Positions 9,055-19,000 of a stretch of DNA of 62,677 nt are shown here, one piece after another (positions within the stretch are counted from its first letter, which is position 1; each line of letters begins with the position of its first letter). Source of the DNA: Chlamydiota bacterium (GTDB lineage Bacteria > Chlamydiota > Chlamydiia > Chlamydiales > Parachlamydiaceae); NCBI GenBank assembly GCA_013286645.1, contig JABDFJ010000006.1:1-62677 (forward strand), read 5' to 3'. The notes under the pieces are model-generated. The model made no database searches, was not told the origin of the DNA, and worked only from the letters and a program-made list of their open reading frames with translations. Made by a program: the position numbers and the translations under genes.

Positions 9055-10044
9055 TTACCCTTTCGCCAAGATCGCGGCTTTGAGCTCTTCCATACCATCG
9101 CCAACGATCGCTGATACCTCAAACACCAACGAAGGATCGACAGGAAATTCTTTGTGGAATTGTTTGCAATGCTCTGCGGACTCATCGGCATCAATTTTAT
9201 TCAATACAATGAGATAGGGACGTTCGAGCATTTCAGAATTATATTTCGAAATTTCAGTCTGCAAAATGCGGTAGTCATCCGTAGGGTTGCGTCCATCAAT
9301 GCCAGAAGCATCCAGCACAAATAGCAACAACTTAGTGCGCTCAATATGGCGCAAAAATTCGAATCCTAAGCCGCGATTGCGATGAGCTCCCTCAATAATA
9401 CCAGGAATATCAGCAATGAAAATACGCGATAGGTCAGGACGTTTAATAAAACCAATATTAGGCTGCAGCGTCGTAAATGGATAGGCCGCAATTTTTACCT
9501 TAACCTGCGCTAGAGCATTGATCAACGTAGACTTCCCAGCATTCGGAAAGCCCACCAGACCAACATCCGCAATAAGTTTCAGTTCCAACTCAACCTGAAC
9601 ACTCTGACCATCAGTCCCTTCCGTACATATGTTCGGCGCACGATGCGTCGGCGTCTTAAAGCTCTCGTTCCCTCGGCCGCCTCTCCCCCCTTTACAGATG
9701 ATCAGACGTTGCTTATCGGTTGTAAAGTCGAAGAGCACTTCGCCTGTATGAACATCCTTCACTAATGTGCCGCAAGGGACCTTCAGGATTAAATCTTTAC
9801 CACCACGTCCTTGACGACTACTTGAAGCGCCGGGACGTCCATTTTCGGCTTTAAGGATGCGTCGATTGCGAAACCATTCGAGCGAAAACACCTGAGCATC
9901 AGCTTCTAGGATGACAGAACCACCCTTGCCACCATTACCCCCTGTGGGCCCTCCCTTAGGGATGTATTTTTCACGGCGCCAAGAGACAACACCATTGCCC
10001 CCTTTGCCAGCTACCAGATCAATATTCACGCGATCGACGAACAT
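9055..10044 (-). CDS. obgE: Obg-family GTPase
   Basis: This 329-residue protein has the glycine-rich Obg fold at the N-terminus (FVDRVNIDLVAGKGGNGVVSW through about residue 158) followed by a small GTPase domain: G1 GFPNAGKST, G3 DIPGIIEGAHRNRG, G4 NKID. It lacks the long C-terminal extension of some bacterial Obg proteins and is short, as in chlamydiae. It binds the 50S ribosomal subunit and takes part in late assembly. It lies downstream of rplU-rpmA on the same strand, separated by a terminator-like hairpin and a palindrome. Confidence 0.95.
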   Translation of the reverse strand: MFVDRVNIDLVAGKGGNGVVSWRREKYIPKGGPTGGNGGKGGSVILEADAQVFSLEWFRNRRILKAENGRPGASSSRQGRGGKDLILKVPCGTLVKDVHTGEVLFDFTTDKQRLIICKGGRGGRGNESFKTPTHRAPNICTEGTDGQSVQVELELKLIADVGLVGFPNAGKSTLINALAQVKVKIAAYPFTTLQPNIGFIKRPDLSRIFIADIPGIIEGAHRNRGLGFEFLRHIERTKLLLFVLDASGIDGRNPTDDYRILQTEISKYNSEMLERPYLIVLNKIDADESAEHCKQFHKEFPVDPSLVFEVSAIVGDGMEELKAAILAKG

Positions 10045-10067
10045 AAAATAACCTAACTATTCAGAAA

Positions 10068-10115
10068 TAAAAAAAGCGCAAAAACCATAGGCATCACCCA
10101 CAGATTTTGCGCCTT
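10068..10115 (-). terminator. rho-independent terminator downstream of rpmA
   Basis: On the minus strand the sequence is GGCGCAAAA, a spacer of about 20 bases, then TTTTTGCGC followed by a run of T. This is a stem with a T-tract, placed between rpmA and obgE and oriented to end the rplU-rpmA transcript. Confidence 0.65.
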
Positions 10116-10128
10116 ATAATCATACTCA

Positions 10129-10260
10129 TATACCCGCTGTGGCCGTGAAATCGAAGTCAGGCCTGCGATTTGCGATTTGACATGTTCTTGGCAACACATT
10201 GAGAGGAGTCAAATCACAAATCACAGGCCAGACACCAATTTCACAGCCCCAGCGGGGATA
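10129..10260. repeat. palindrome between rpmA and obgE, second copy of the TCAGGCCTGCGATTTG family
   Basis: The outer arms are TATACCCGCTGTGG... and ...CCCCAGCGGGGATA. The inner arms are GAAGTCAGGCCTGCGATTTG and CAAATCACAGGCCAGACACC. The core words match those at 8917-9011, 1.1 kb away, but the outer flank and loop differ. This indicates a dispersed family rather than a local duplication. Confidence 0.85.
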
Positions 10261-10277
10261 AATTTCAGAAGATGCTA

Positions 10278-10529
10278 TTAAGCACCAGCTTCAATAGAGA
10301 CATATGTCTTGTTGCTTTTGCGGAACACGACGATCCCATCAGCTAGAGCAAACAGAGTGTCATCTGTACCTCTACCTACATTTTTCGCCGGATGCCACTT
10401 AGTACCGCGCTGTCTTACAAGGATGCTGCCAGCAGTGACAACTTCCCCGGAACCGACTTTAATACCTAGGCGCTTTGAATGCGAATCACGACCGTTACGG
10501 GTCGATCCTTGTCCTTTCTTATGTGCCAT
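10278..10529 (-). CDS. rpmA: 50S ribosomal protein L27
   Basis: This 83-residue protein has the diagnostic N-terminus [20 protein letters not shown] and the [20 protein letters not shown] block of bacterial L27. The N-terminal tail reaches the peptidyl-transferase centre of the ribosome. The start lies 12 bp after the rplU stop on the same strand, as in the usual rplU-rpmA operon. Nothing unusual. Confidence 0.97.
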   Translation of the reverse strand: MAHKKGQGSTRNGRDSHSKRLGIKVGSGEVVTAGSILVRQRGTKWHPAKNVGRGTDDTLFALADGIVVFRKSNKTYVSIEAGA

Positions 10530-10541
10530 GCTAACCCTTCC

Positions 10542-10850
10542 TTAACTTGCGATTTGGGTAATCTTCACACGTGAGTAGTGCTGGCGATGACCAATTCTCT
10601 TACGGTGGTTACCTGGTATATATTTCATACTTGTCACTTTCGGACCAGCTACATAGTCGACCAATTCACCGGTGACTACGCCGCCTGGCACATGGGGTCC
10701 GCCTACAATAGGCTTGGATCCGTTATTAACAAAAAGCACTTCGGTGAATTGCACTTCAGAGCCAATATCTCCATCAAGCAGTTCGACGTCAACGACGTCG
10801 CCAATGGCCACTCTATATTGCTTTCCACCAGTTTTTATAATGGCGTACAT
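10542..10850 (-). CDS. rplU: 50S ribosomal protein L21
   Basis: This 102-residue protein begins MYAIIKTGGKQYRVAIGDVV and has the signature YIPGNHRKRIGHRQHYSRVKI near its C-terminus, matching bacterial L21 in sequence and length. It binds 23S rRNA in the large subunit. It is the first gene of the rplU-rpmA unit. The promoter must lie in the 247-bp gap to the divergent gene that starts at 11098. Confidence 0.97.
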   Translation of the reverse strand: MYAIIKTGGKQYRVAIGDVVDVELLDGDIGSEVQFTEVLFVNNGSKPIVGGPHVPGGVVTGELVDYVAGPKVTSMKYIPGNHRKRIGHRQHYSRVKITQIAS

Positions 10851-11097
10851 GTTTCTCTCCCTACAGATAGCGAGTTTTGCTGTCTTTTTTCACTTGAAAT
10901 CACAAAGCATAGCGGACTAAGAGTTTCAAATCAAGCATAAAAAAAACAGCGCCTTCGTCTGGCCATAAAAAATTCGAACGCCCCTCATAAAGCTATCCAA
11001 CTAAAATTTATTAAAAAAAATCACTTATTTATATAATCTTAATAAACATCATGTATAATTAAAGCATAAAATTAAAACAAAAGATTTGGTTATAACT
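10851..11097. other. divergent promoter gap, no gene
   Basis: This 247-bp gap lies between rplU (minus) and the gene at 11098 (plus). It contains AT-rich DNA, including TGTATAATTAAAG at about 11052-11064, which is a plausible -10 element (TATAAT) for the plus-strand gene. I see no ORF and no inverted word array here. Confidence 0.4.
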
Positions 11098-11889
11098 ATG
11101 ACACCAATACCTTCAAATCCAAGTGAACCGCTAACAACGCAGCTCATCAATGGCGCCTACACAGGCTGTCAAAAAACTTATGATGTTACCAAGAAAATCG
11201 CGGCATTTGCCGCCCCTTACCTCACGCTAGGCTTTCTCAAGCAAAAAACCAAAAATGCCATTCAAGCCAAAGCGCTGCCTCTTTCTGCTCCTCCCGGCTG
11301 GGCGGAAGAGATGAACAAAACAAAACAACAAGTGATGCACTACAAAGCTCTAAAGCCCGGTCTTGAAAGTGAACTGGCTGGCAAAAAAGCCAAAATCGAA
11401 CAGCTAGAACAACTTCAAACTACAGCCCCGCAGGCCTTTTACGGGTCACACCACGAAAAAGATCTCACGGTTTTGCAAGCCGATAGCCAAACCATCAAAG
11501 AACGGCTGCAAACACTCACCCGCAATCTTGATACTGCGCAGATCAAAATCAGCCATCTTAATGTCCTGCGTGGCACCCAGATTGTTGGACAACTCGCCGG
11601 TTGGACAGGAAATGTTTGTAATCTCATCATTCCTGGCAGCGGCCTCGGCGTGAGCTTAGCCATGGTAACTTGGGCCACTTCGATGCGTGAAAAAGATGCC
11701 CAGAAAATCTGCGATATCGCCGAAGATAAAGAATTTGCCGCGAGCACACAGCGCAAAATCCGCATCGGCACCTTGCTTACTGCCACTAGCACGATAGCCT
11801 CCACAGCTCTCATGATCTTGTGTAAGCCTATACTCGTCGAAGGCTTAAAGAACGTGCAAACCGTAGCTGAACAGCACTTCAATAATTAA
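11098..11889 (+). CDS. hypothetical coiled-coil protein with C-terminal hydrophobic segments, possible inclusion-membrane or effector protein
   Basis: This 263-residue protein is not of a family I recognise. Residues about 75-155 are heptad-like and charged (ESELAGKKAKIEQLEQL), suggesting a coiled coil. Two hydrophobic segments follow near residues 176-196 (CNLIIPGSGLGVSLAMVTWA) and 226-246 (LTATSTIASTALMILC). Paired hydrophobic lobes are typical of chlamydial inclusion-membrane proteins, but the loop between them is longer than in classic Inc proteins. ATG 11098 is preferred to the TTG at 11086. It resembles the protein at 56138 only in having such segments. Confidence 0.6.
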   Translation: MTPIPSNPSEPLTTQLINGAYTGCQKTYDVTKKIAAFAAPYLTLGFLKQKTKNAIQAKALPLSAPPGWAEEMNKTKQQVMHYKALKPGLESELAGKKAKIEQLEQLQTTAPQAFYGSHHEKDLTVLQADSQTIKERLQTLTRNLDTAQIKISHLNVLRGTQIVGQLAGWTGNVCNLIIPGSGLGVSLAMVTWATSMREKDAQKICDIAEDKEFAASTQRKIRIGTLLTATSTIASTALMILCKPILVEGLKNVQTVAEQHFNN

Positions 11890-12147
11890 AAGACAAAGGA
11901 CCTAAAGAGGTAATTACATAATTCCCGTTTATCGCTTTTTGGCGCTTTTGCCAATCTTCGCCATTTTGCGCAAATCCCCTACTCTTAAGAGTATGTGGAT
12001 TTGCGCAAAATGGCGAATCTTGCCAAAATCATCCAAAAATCGATTAAACGGAACTTATGCAATTACCTCTAAACGACCTAAAGGACCAAAAGGACAGAAT
12101 AATTATGTCCTTTAGGTCGTTTAGGTCCTTTTGTCCTTTGTCCTTTT
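11888..12147. repeat. inverted word array (GGACCTAAAGGACC) interrupted by a small element
   Basis: The left arm is AAAAGACAAAGGACCTAAA plus CGACCTAAAGGACCAAAAGG, split by a 163-bp insertion. The right arm is GTCCTTTAGGTCGTTTAGGT and onward to the convergent gene's stop. Removing the insertion and one TAAA copy restores a clean palindrome. The array sits between convergent genes (ends 11889 and 12146). The same family occurs at 55893-56121. Confidence 0.9.
11907..12069. mobile_element. 163-bp MITE-like element with GAGGTAATT ends and TAAA target duplication
   Basis: The terminal inverted repeats are GAGGTAATT...AATTACCTC, extending imperfectly inward (CATAATTCCCGTTTATCG against CGATTAAACGGAACTTATG). 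The interior is itself palindromic (TTGGCGCTTTTGCC..., GATTTGCGCAAAATGGCGAA). TAAA flanks both sides (11903-11906, 12070-12073). There is no coding capacity, so it must depend on an enzyme elsewhere. A second copy lies at 55972-56111. Confidence 0.88.
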
Positions 12148-13132
12148 AAACCTGGAGAACGCCCTCTTGAGATGAAGATAATTGCTTAACACAAACGCTG
12201 AGACGTGCTTCAAAAGAAGGGTGAGACGCCACATTTTCAAGACTCCATGACCACTGCCGCTTTCCCTCTGTTGAGGTAGCCAACTGCTGTCCAATCCACT
12301 CGATGATCAGCATGCGCTTGCACCACCGCACACCACCTGCCGCTTGTTTTTGCTCTTTAGCCGCAAATAGATCTGCGCGGCATTCATGCTTATGCTGCAC
12401 GAGGGTCGCTAAGGCACAGCGACTCAGCAGATAGCCCGCCAAATGGGCCGCATAATAAGCCAAAGAGATCTGCGGCAGGCAAATCCTGGACATCACTTCC
12501 GCCGTGCCCATCGCTATAAAACGCAAAGCTGTGGAACACATCAGTTCGTTTTTGCGGTCTTGGTAGGTTAAATGCCCTCTTTCATGCTCGAGCACAAAAC
12601 GCAATTCATCTTCATTAAGATCTAAAGTTAAAAACTTCAAATGTTTGCGCCAACTCTCGATTTCGGTGGACGTCACATGTTGCTGAAGGTAAACAGTTAA
12701 CTCTTGCGGCGTATCCGGAGCGGCAATTAACAATTGGTCAAAACTCGCCTTTTCTTGGCTGCAGTTTTCTAACACATGCTTAGCAGCATAAATTTTAGGA
12801 TTTTCATTCTGATGGGCGATTAACTGTGGATCTAGGCCGATGACGCCGTTAGCTAAATTTCCATGGGCGCGCGCCACATCGCCGCTCTTTTCAGCCACGA
12901 TTTTAATGGCCGATAAAGAGCGTCCACCCCCGCTTTCACTATTTTGAGGCAGTAAAGCCGAAAGATTTTGAATGCGGCGTGTGTTGCTATCGAGCTTAGT
13001 TAGAGAATAACGACTGGCCATCACACTTGGAAACCAGGTAGGTAACCAAGCATCCAATGCCTCACCTCCCGATTGGACGACGTTAGCCACACCAAAAGCA
13101 AAAAGAGCTGAAGGGAGCTGCATGTGAAACAT
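12146..13132 (-). CDS. predicted HExxH metallopeptidase, divergent M48-like
   Basis: This 328-residue protein contains FVLEHERGHLTYQDR, a zinc-metallopeptidase HExxH motif (HERGH), and downstream HECRADLFA, placed as the third zinc ligand (Glu) of M48-type peptidases. Between them is a moderately hydrophobic stretch (ISLAYYAAHLAGYLLSRCA). The C-terminal SHPSFEARLSVCV also resembles the end of M48 domains. The N-terminal part (residues 1-110) is not recognised. A membrane or secreted location is possible. The stop codon lies at the outer end of a palindrome. It is distinct from the Ste24-like M48 gene at 56712. Confidence 0.72.
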   Translation of the reverse strand: MFHMQLPSALFAFGVANVVQSGGEALDAWLPTWFPSVMASRYSLTKLDSNTRRIQNLSALLPQNSESGGGRSLSAIKIVAEKSGDVARAHGNLANGVIGLDPQLIAHQNENPKIYAAKHVLENCSQEKASFDQLLIAAPDTPQELTVYLQQHVTSTEIESWRKHLKFLTLDLNEDELRFVLEHERGHLTYQDRKNELMCSTALRFIAMGTAEVMSRICLPQISLAYYAAHLAGYLLSRCALATLVQHKHECRADLFAAKEQKQAAGGVRWCKRMLIIEWIGQQLATSTEGKRQWSWSLENVASHPSFEARLSVCVKQLSSSQEGVLQV

Positions 13133-13233
13133 TAAGGATTAACCTAATAATTAATAAAAATATAATTAATTATACAACACACACTTACTAACATTCAACA
13201 TCAAACAACTAAATTCTTAAAATATTAAACTAA

Positions 13234-14139
13234 TCATACGGCTACAATATCATTATTTTCAATGTTATGGACGATGAAATCAATAAACACGCGAATCTTT
13301 GAGTGCAAATACCGGCGTTGGAGATAATAGAGGAAAATAGAGATTGTATCCTTCTTCTCCATATAGTCCTGTAAAACTTCTACTAACACCCCATCTTCGA
13401 GCTCTTGCTCCACAACATGGCGTTGAATATATACTATTCCCATATCGTTCAGAGCACATTTTTTTATTGCCAGCTGATCATTGATAATCACCGTAGGCGC
13501 CAAGTTTAATTGTTTGTCCCCTTTAAAAATAATGCTGGCATCATTCGGATGTACAGGATGAATAATCAAAGCATGTTCCAACAGATCCTCGGGCTTTTTC
13601 GGCCGACCAAATTTCTTTAAATACGCGGACGAAGCACACATGATGCGGCGCGTCTGTATCACAGCACGCTGCATAGCATCTGGAGATGCAGCTCCATAGA
13701 CACCAACGACGACATCGATTCTCTCTTCAAGCATATTCGGCATCAAATGGCGCAAATCTAGTTTAAGACTTACTTTAGGATATTTTTTTATAAATTCAGG
13801 TAGATAAGGGATAATATACTTATTCGCAAAAACTGGTCCACTAACCACGGATAAAAGACCTGCTGGCTCATTCTTTAACCCCGATAACAGCGCTTCGACT
13901 TCTGTTACGCTGTCCATAATGCGCCGACACTCCTCATAAACAATTTGTCCCTCAGCTGTAAGCGCGATTTCTCTGGTCGAACGCACTAACAGCGCCACCC
14001 CCAAATCTTCTTCTAATTGCCGCACATGCTTGCTAGCCGCCGCCCGGCTGATGCCGCGCGCCTTGGCTGCACGTGTAAAGCTATTGGTCTCTACCACCAA
14101 GATAAACGTCTCGACATTGTTAAGATTATGCATAGTCAC
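13234..14139 (-). CDS. LysR-family transcriptional regulator
   Basis: This 301-residue protein has the LysR winged-helix domain at the N-terminus (FILVVETNSFTRAAKARGIS, then RQLEEDLGVALLVRSTREIALTAEG) and a periplasmic-binding-like effector domain (LLSVVSGPVFANKYIIPYLP, IDVVVGVYG). LysR proteins are uncommon in chlamydiae. It is divergent from the exported cupin gene at 14272, the classic arrangement for a LysR regulator and its target. A candidate operator is duplicated in the intergenic region. The effector is unknown. Confidence 0.92.
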   Translation of the reverse strand: MTMHNLNNVETFILVVETNSFTRAAKARGISRAAASKHVRQLEEDLGVALLVRSTREIALTAEGQIVYEECRRIMDSVTEVEALLSGLKNEPAGLLSVVSGPVFANKYIIPYLPEFIKKYPKVSLKLDLRHLMPNMLEERIDVVVGVYGAASPDAMQRAVIQTRRIMCASSAYLKKFGRPKKPEDLLEHALIIHPVHPNDASIIFKGDKQLNLAPTVIINDQLAIKKCALNDMGIVYIQRHVVEQELEDGVLVEVLQDYMEKKDTISIFLYYLQRRYLHSKIRVFIDFIVHNIENNDIVAV

Positions 14140-14158
14140 CTGTTTGGATTGTTTCCAT

Positions 14159-14253
14159 TATGTTAACAAATGTTGATTTTTCATTCTATTGAAAACAAAC
14201 AACAAATAATGTATAGTTATTTGTAATTTAACAAACAAAGATTGTTAACAAAT
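14159..14253. promoter_or_regulatory. two TGTTAACAAAT boxes between LysR gene and cupin gene
   Basis: TGTTAACAAAT occurs at about 14161-14171 and again at about 14243-14253. The second lies in the perfect palindrome TTGTTAACAA (14242-14251), 20 bp before the cupin start. The spacing and position suit regulator binding sites for the divergent LysR protein. Binding is an inference. Confidence 0.5.
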
Positions 14254-14271
14254 AAAACAAAGGAGTTCACT

Positions 14272-14769
14272 ATGATAAATAAACTATTTCTATTATTAGC
14301 CCCTGCTTTAATTGTGGCAGCTTCAATTAGTGCCGCCATCACTGGTGATCACGATCACCAAGTAGATCCCTCTAAGTATGCAGATGTGCAATACATCGAT
14401 CCAGAACTCGTGCAATGGGCCGAAACTGTTTATCCCGGCACGGAAATCACAGCTGTCTTTGGTGACATGAAACAAGCGGGGCAAATGTATACGATCCGCC
14501 TAAAACTCCCAGCTAATTACGTCGTCCCACCCCATACTCACACACAAGATGAGTATATGACAGTCATCTCAGGCAGCTTGAACGTAGGTATAGGCGAAAG
14601 CGTCGATAAAGACGATACGGTTTTCCTACCTGTAGGTGGCGCGGTAGGCATCCCAGGCAAAGTCCCGCACTATGCTTGGACAACGGAAGAAATGGTGATG
14701 CAAATCCATGCCATGGGACCAAGAGATACTTGCTTTGTGCATGGTCCAGATCACCAACATGAAAAATAA
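14272..14769 (+). CDS. exported cupin-domain protein
   Basis: This 165-residue protein has an N-terminal signal peptide (LFLLLAPALIVAASISAA, residues 5-22) followed by a single cupin barrel. The metal motif HTHTQDEYMTVISG matches HxHx(3)Ex(6)G, and a second motif GIPGKVPHYAW supplies the last His. A His-rich start (GDHDHQ) and end (HGPDHQHEK) could bind metal further. It is probably periplasmic; substrate unknown. An AAGGAG site lies just before ATG 14272, which is preferred to an upstream TTG. Divergent from, and probably controlled by, the LysR gene at 13234. Confidence 0.85.
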   Translation: MINKLFLLLAPALIVAASISAAITGDHDHQVDPSKYADVQYIDPELVQWAETVYPGTEITAVFGDMKQAGQMYTIRLKLPANYVVPPHTHTQDEYMTVISGSLNVGIGESVDKDDTVFLPVGGAVGIPGKVPHYAWTTEEMVMQIHAMGPRDTCFVHGPDHQHEK

Positions 14770-14800
14770 CCTCAATAGGTGGAGAATCTAGTGCCGCTAA

Positions 14801-14915
14801 AGTTAGGGACGGTAGAGACTTAAGGGACCTTAGGGACAATGGGGACAAGGACAAATAGCTTAAATTGCCCCGTCTCCAATGTCCCTACGGTCCCTTAAGT
14901 CTCTACCGTCCCTAC
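14801..14915. repeat. inverted word array (AGGGACGGTAGAGACTTAAG)
   Basis: The left arm 14801-14849 is built from TAGGGAC/GGGACC words. The right arm 14868-14915 is its near-perfect complement (GTCCCTACGGTCCCTTAAGT). The same family, with the shared core GACTTAAGGGACC, recurs at 41921-42036. It fills most of the gap between the cupin and the hydrolase gene. Confidence 0.9.
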
Positions 14916-15012
14916 TTAGCTTGAACGTCTCCTGTTTTAAATAACACATTGAAATAAACTTAAATAAATAATATAATACATATATCAAACAATAATTAAC
15001 TTGAAAAACACC

Positions 15013-16026
15013 ATGCAAATTAATAACAATCAAACTTCATCATGGCCAATACTGGTTGATTCAGCAGCCACTTCGACGCCAACACCATCTTGCTCTTGTG
15101 TGAACATTTCAAAGCCTTTAGAAGCGATCTCCAGCGCCATCAATCGGTTGATCACCAATCGCGCTGGCTTAGCCTACCTTGCAGGCAAAGTGCTCGTGCC
15201 TTCACAATTCTTAGGGCCCGATTTAGCCACCTCTAAACAAGTCATAGAAGCTGTCTGCAAAAATTCCAATCGAAATCATCCAAAGTTCGAAAGGTTTGAA
15301 ATTTCAGATGATGAAGGTCCCCTTCGGGGATTGATATGTTATCCACACAATTGGAATCCGACCGATCGCAGCCGTTGTGTCATCTATCACAACCCTAATG
15401 GCATCACGCTGCCTGAGTATTTTGAAAATGGGCGCTTAGACTGGACCCCTCACGATATCTTGAAGATACATAACTGCCCGGTAATACTCTACGACTACCT
15501 CGGCACTGGTTTAAGCCAAAATCCTGCACCAAGCAGCTTGCCGCGCATCTACCCCACCTATAGCACGGTGGTCAAAGATGGCGAAATAGCTATCAATTAC
15601 GCTCTCAAGCAATTTCAACAAGTAGATGTCTGGGGTAGTTCGCTAGGCGGTGGAGTGGCAACCATTGCCTTAGAATCACATCTGAAACGCCATCCCCAAG
15701 ACAGCCAGCGCGTTTCGATTACCAACCACGATTCCTTTAGCACCACACCCCGTGTCGTCATGCCCAATTGGCCACGCTTTGCCGATCTACTCGGTGCTAT
15801 TGTGGGCGCCAAGATCGACGCTACCAAAGCGATGCAAAGCCTAATTGACAGAGGGATTAAAGTAACTATCCTCTGCCATACAGCCGATCCCATCATTCCC
15901 AAAGGGGCTAGAATGGCCGATTTTGTAGCAGCACTTCCCCCTGCCAACAATGTCATGCTGATTTACAGTAAAGAAATGGAACACGCCGGGCTTTCCGCCG
16001 ATATGCTACAAAGATTGCGCTCTTGA
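15013..16026 (+). CDS. CHLPS (DUF818)-like alpha/beta hydrolase
   Basis: This 337-residue protein carries an alpha/beta-hydrolase triad: nucleophile in DVWGSSLGGGVA (GxSxGG), acid Asp in ILCHTADPIIP and His in KEMEHAGLS. The strand VILYDYLGTGLSQNP is the oxyanion-hole region. The overall layout resembles the chlamydial CHLPS 43-kDa (DUF818) family, found in chlamydiae and some Legionella; substrate unknown. No signal peptide is visible. ATG 15013 is preferred to TTG 15001. The 3' end overlaps the convergent P-type ATPase gene by 64 bp. Confidence 0.75.
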   Translation: MQINNNQTSSWPILVDSAATSTPTPSCSCVNISKPLEAISSAINRLITNRAGLAYLAGKVLVPSQFLGPDLATSKQVIEAVCKNSNRNHPKFERFEISDDEGPLRGLICYPHNWNPTDRSRCVIYHNPNGITLPEYFENGRLDWTPHDILKIHNCPVILYDYLGTGLSQNPAPSSLPRIYPTYSTVVKDGEIAINYALKQFQQVDVWGSSLGGGVATIALESHLKRHPQDSQRVSITNHDSFSTTPRVVMPNWPRFADLLGAIVGAKIDATKAMQSLIDRGIKVTILCHTADPIIPKGARMADFVAALPPANNVMLIYSKEMEHAGLSADMLQRLRS

Positions 16027-19000
16027 ACTGATTCAGTCGATGGCTTCTTTGGGGCATATCCTGGAGGAGCTAAAAATAGTGCTAAACAGCCGATGGAAGC
16101 CGCCAGATTGCCTAACAACATAAAACCCGTTGTCACCTGCTGATCTTGGTAGTGATAGCAGTAGATGGATTGGGCGGCGGCGATCCCTGCCGCAGAAGCT
16201 AGAGTAATCCAAGGCAATTTAGATTTGTTGATGGCCGAGTCTACCAAAGGCGTATGTGCGGTAGCAATATTGGCTTGGTAGGCGGCCGCTAAAAAGGCTG
16301 CGTCATATCCTAATAATACTCCGAACTGTCCAGGAATTTCTTTTGTAAAACGTCCAAGCGCGCGTGGGACTGCTACACTTTTAAGTGGCTTGCCAAGCAA
16401 CGAAGTAATGACTTTAGGCTGTGTGTTGGCCAGAGGAGCAAAATGTTGTAAAAAAGTGCTATTTTTGCCTTCATGCAGATCCAAAAGCTGATAGAGACTT
16501 TGTCCTGGGGCTTTCATCAGCTGGCGCAATTGGGTATCTGTAAACGTTGAAGCCTCCTGGACATCTCTAGCAAAAGAACCATCGCGCGCTGCATCACCAA
16601 TAGCTATGTGAGCCGCTTTTAACATGTGCAGGTCATTACATCCATCCCCATTGGCAATCACGAACTTGCCCTTTTCTTTGGCGTGCACAACTAAATTCTT
16701 TTTATCAACATCTTTCATCTGGCAAAAGATGATATTAGGTTTTTTATCTCCTAGTGCTTCTAGCTGATCCAATAACTCCATTGTTTTGGGCTTAGTATCG
16801 GTCAGAATTACTGTGGAATGCAATAAATCAAGTTCTTCCCAAAGGGGAATCGATTGCAACTCATCGCTATCAAAAATATGTTCTTTTCGATCGGGAAATA
16901 ATTTAGCTGCGATCATGCGCGCGGCATTTTTGGTGTCGCCTGTGATCATCATGAATCCAATGCCTGCCTGATTCCACTTCTGAATAGCTTCTCGAGCTCC
17001 TGGCTTGATGGGATTATCGATCTGGAAGGTCCCGAGATACTCAAACCCTTTTGTGAATTCGTTCAAAAGAGCTTTAATTAATCTTCGCGACTCATCAGGA
17101 TCTTTCTGCTCTATCGCTTCTAGAAGTGCCTGATGCGTTTCTGCCGTCAGAGGCATTTCGGCGATACTCCAATCGCGCGTTAACGAATCTTGGCGCGCCT
17201 GTTGATCGCCCAGCTGCTGCTGCTGTTGTTCATAGGCCTGATGCGCTTCCAATAGCTTTGTGGCATAGAATTTTTTCTCCCCGCCATCCTCAGCCTTCGG
17301 AGCTCCACAGAAAACCAATACAGGCGGCTTGCCCTCTTGTTCACGAATGGTAAATTGTCCACCAAAATCAGTAAACAACCCCACGCGTTTTGTGATAAAG
17401 CGCACAGTCTCTTGACTTGCTTTAGAGATAGTTTTTTCAAGCTGATCAAGTTGCCCAACAACATATTTAGAGTCGATTTTAACAGACTTTTCAGCCGTAT
17501 AATAGCGGCGAATTTCATTTTCTTCGGCTTCAGTTTTCTGATCTGAAAAGGTGGTTGCAAAGGCGGTGAGGACTCGATCCCTGGCCTCTATTGAATCATG
17601 ACAAACAATATCTCGCATGTGCATGAATGTTTCTGTGACTGTGCCTGTTTTATCTGAATAGATTCTAACATTTCGTTTGTGGAGGGGTTCAAACACATCT
17701 GCCATGCATAACGCATTGTTTAACAATATTTTATCATCCAGCTTTTGGTTGAGGTTTCGCAACAACTCGCTATTGGTGAGCTCCAGGACCACATCTGAAG
17801 TCAAGGGGATCAAGGTTTGAGCTTCCACAAAGACTTGTGTGAATTTATCGAGGAATTCTGTGCCATAATATTGCACTAGCTTAGTGAAGTCTGAAGTCCC
17901 TGTATGCTTTTTCATGAGTGCTGCTGTGGCTAATGCCGAGATTGCTAAGACACCTTTGATCAGCTGCGTTTTGAGATCCGTAATCTGCTGTGCCGAAATA
18001 GGGATTTTTGTCTCTCCCACGTGTTCTTGTTGATGCGTGGCCGCAATTTGCAGATACAAGTTTTCAGCTGTGGCTACCGGATTGCCGTTATCAAAAGATA
18101 AAAATTCAGTGCCTGGAAAAATAGCCCCCGTGTTGGCAACTGTGTGGAGATCCATGGGCACACAATCCGTTTTGGCTTTGGCTTGTCTTGAGGGAGCAAG
18201 AATCACAGGTTTGCTCTCTCCATTTAATTCTGCCAGGTTGATAGCCACTTGTTTAGAGGTGGCTGCTCCTCCTAACTGCACCAAATAGCCTGATAATGTC
18301 GCTTTTGTTCTGGTTGTTTCCGCCACAGGGTCGTAAACGCTGCTTGAAGCATCTTCCAAGCTCACAAGATCGCCCACTTGTAGCTGAGAGCGATAAACAT
18401 GATTTATTTTGATGCCATCTCTAACGACCGTGTACTGTTGCCGATTGATTTCAGAATCTTTAGCAATTTTCGACAATCGACTCGAGATATCATTTTTCGC
18501 TTTTAAAAAACTTTCTGCCGTCAACAGCCACACGTTTCTGGTCTTTTTAACAAAAAGATCCCCGCTATCTTTTTTAATTGAGACTGCTGCCGAAGGGTCA
18601 GGGATGTCGACATCTTTCAACACATTAAGTGTTACAATGAGGTATTGAAATAAGCGGGCCGCATCTGACAATTGATGCAGCAAATGATCGTCCAGCTGCA
18701 GTGCTAAGTTCACTTCTGAAGTGAGCCCATTTGGAATGTTAGCGCTCCTAGAGCTCTGTGTGCCTATGCCCGCTAAACTATCTTTCTTTAACAACTGTTG
18801 ATTGATGACTTGGGCTATGAGCAACATAATTTTAGGCAGCACAGCGCTGGTAGCTATGATGCCAGACAAGAGATTTAGGCTATTTTTTGTATCATCGGTA
18901 ATTAAATTATCTGCTTGCAAGGGGACTAAAAACCGATCGGCCGCGGCATAACCCGTGTTATAGCCGATGACATGCATATTGATTAGCGACCAGATAGAGG

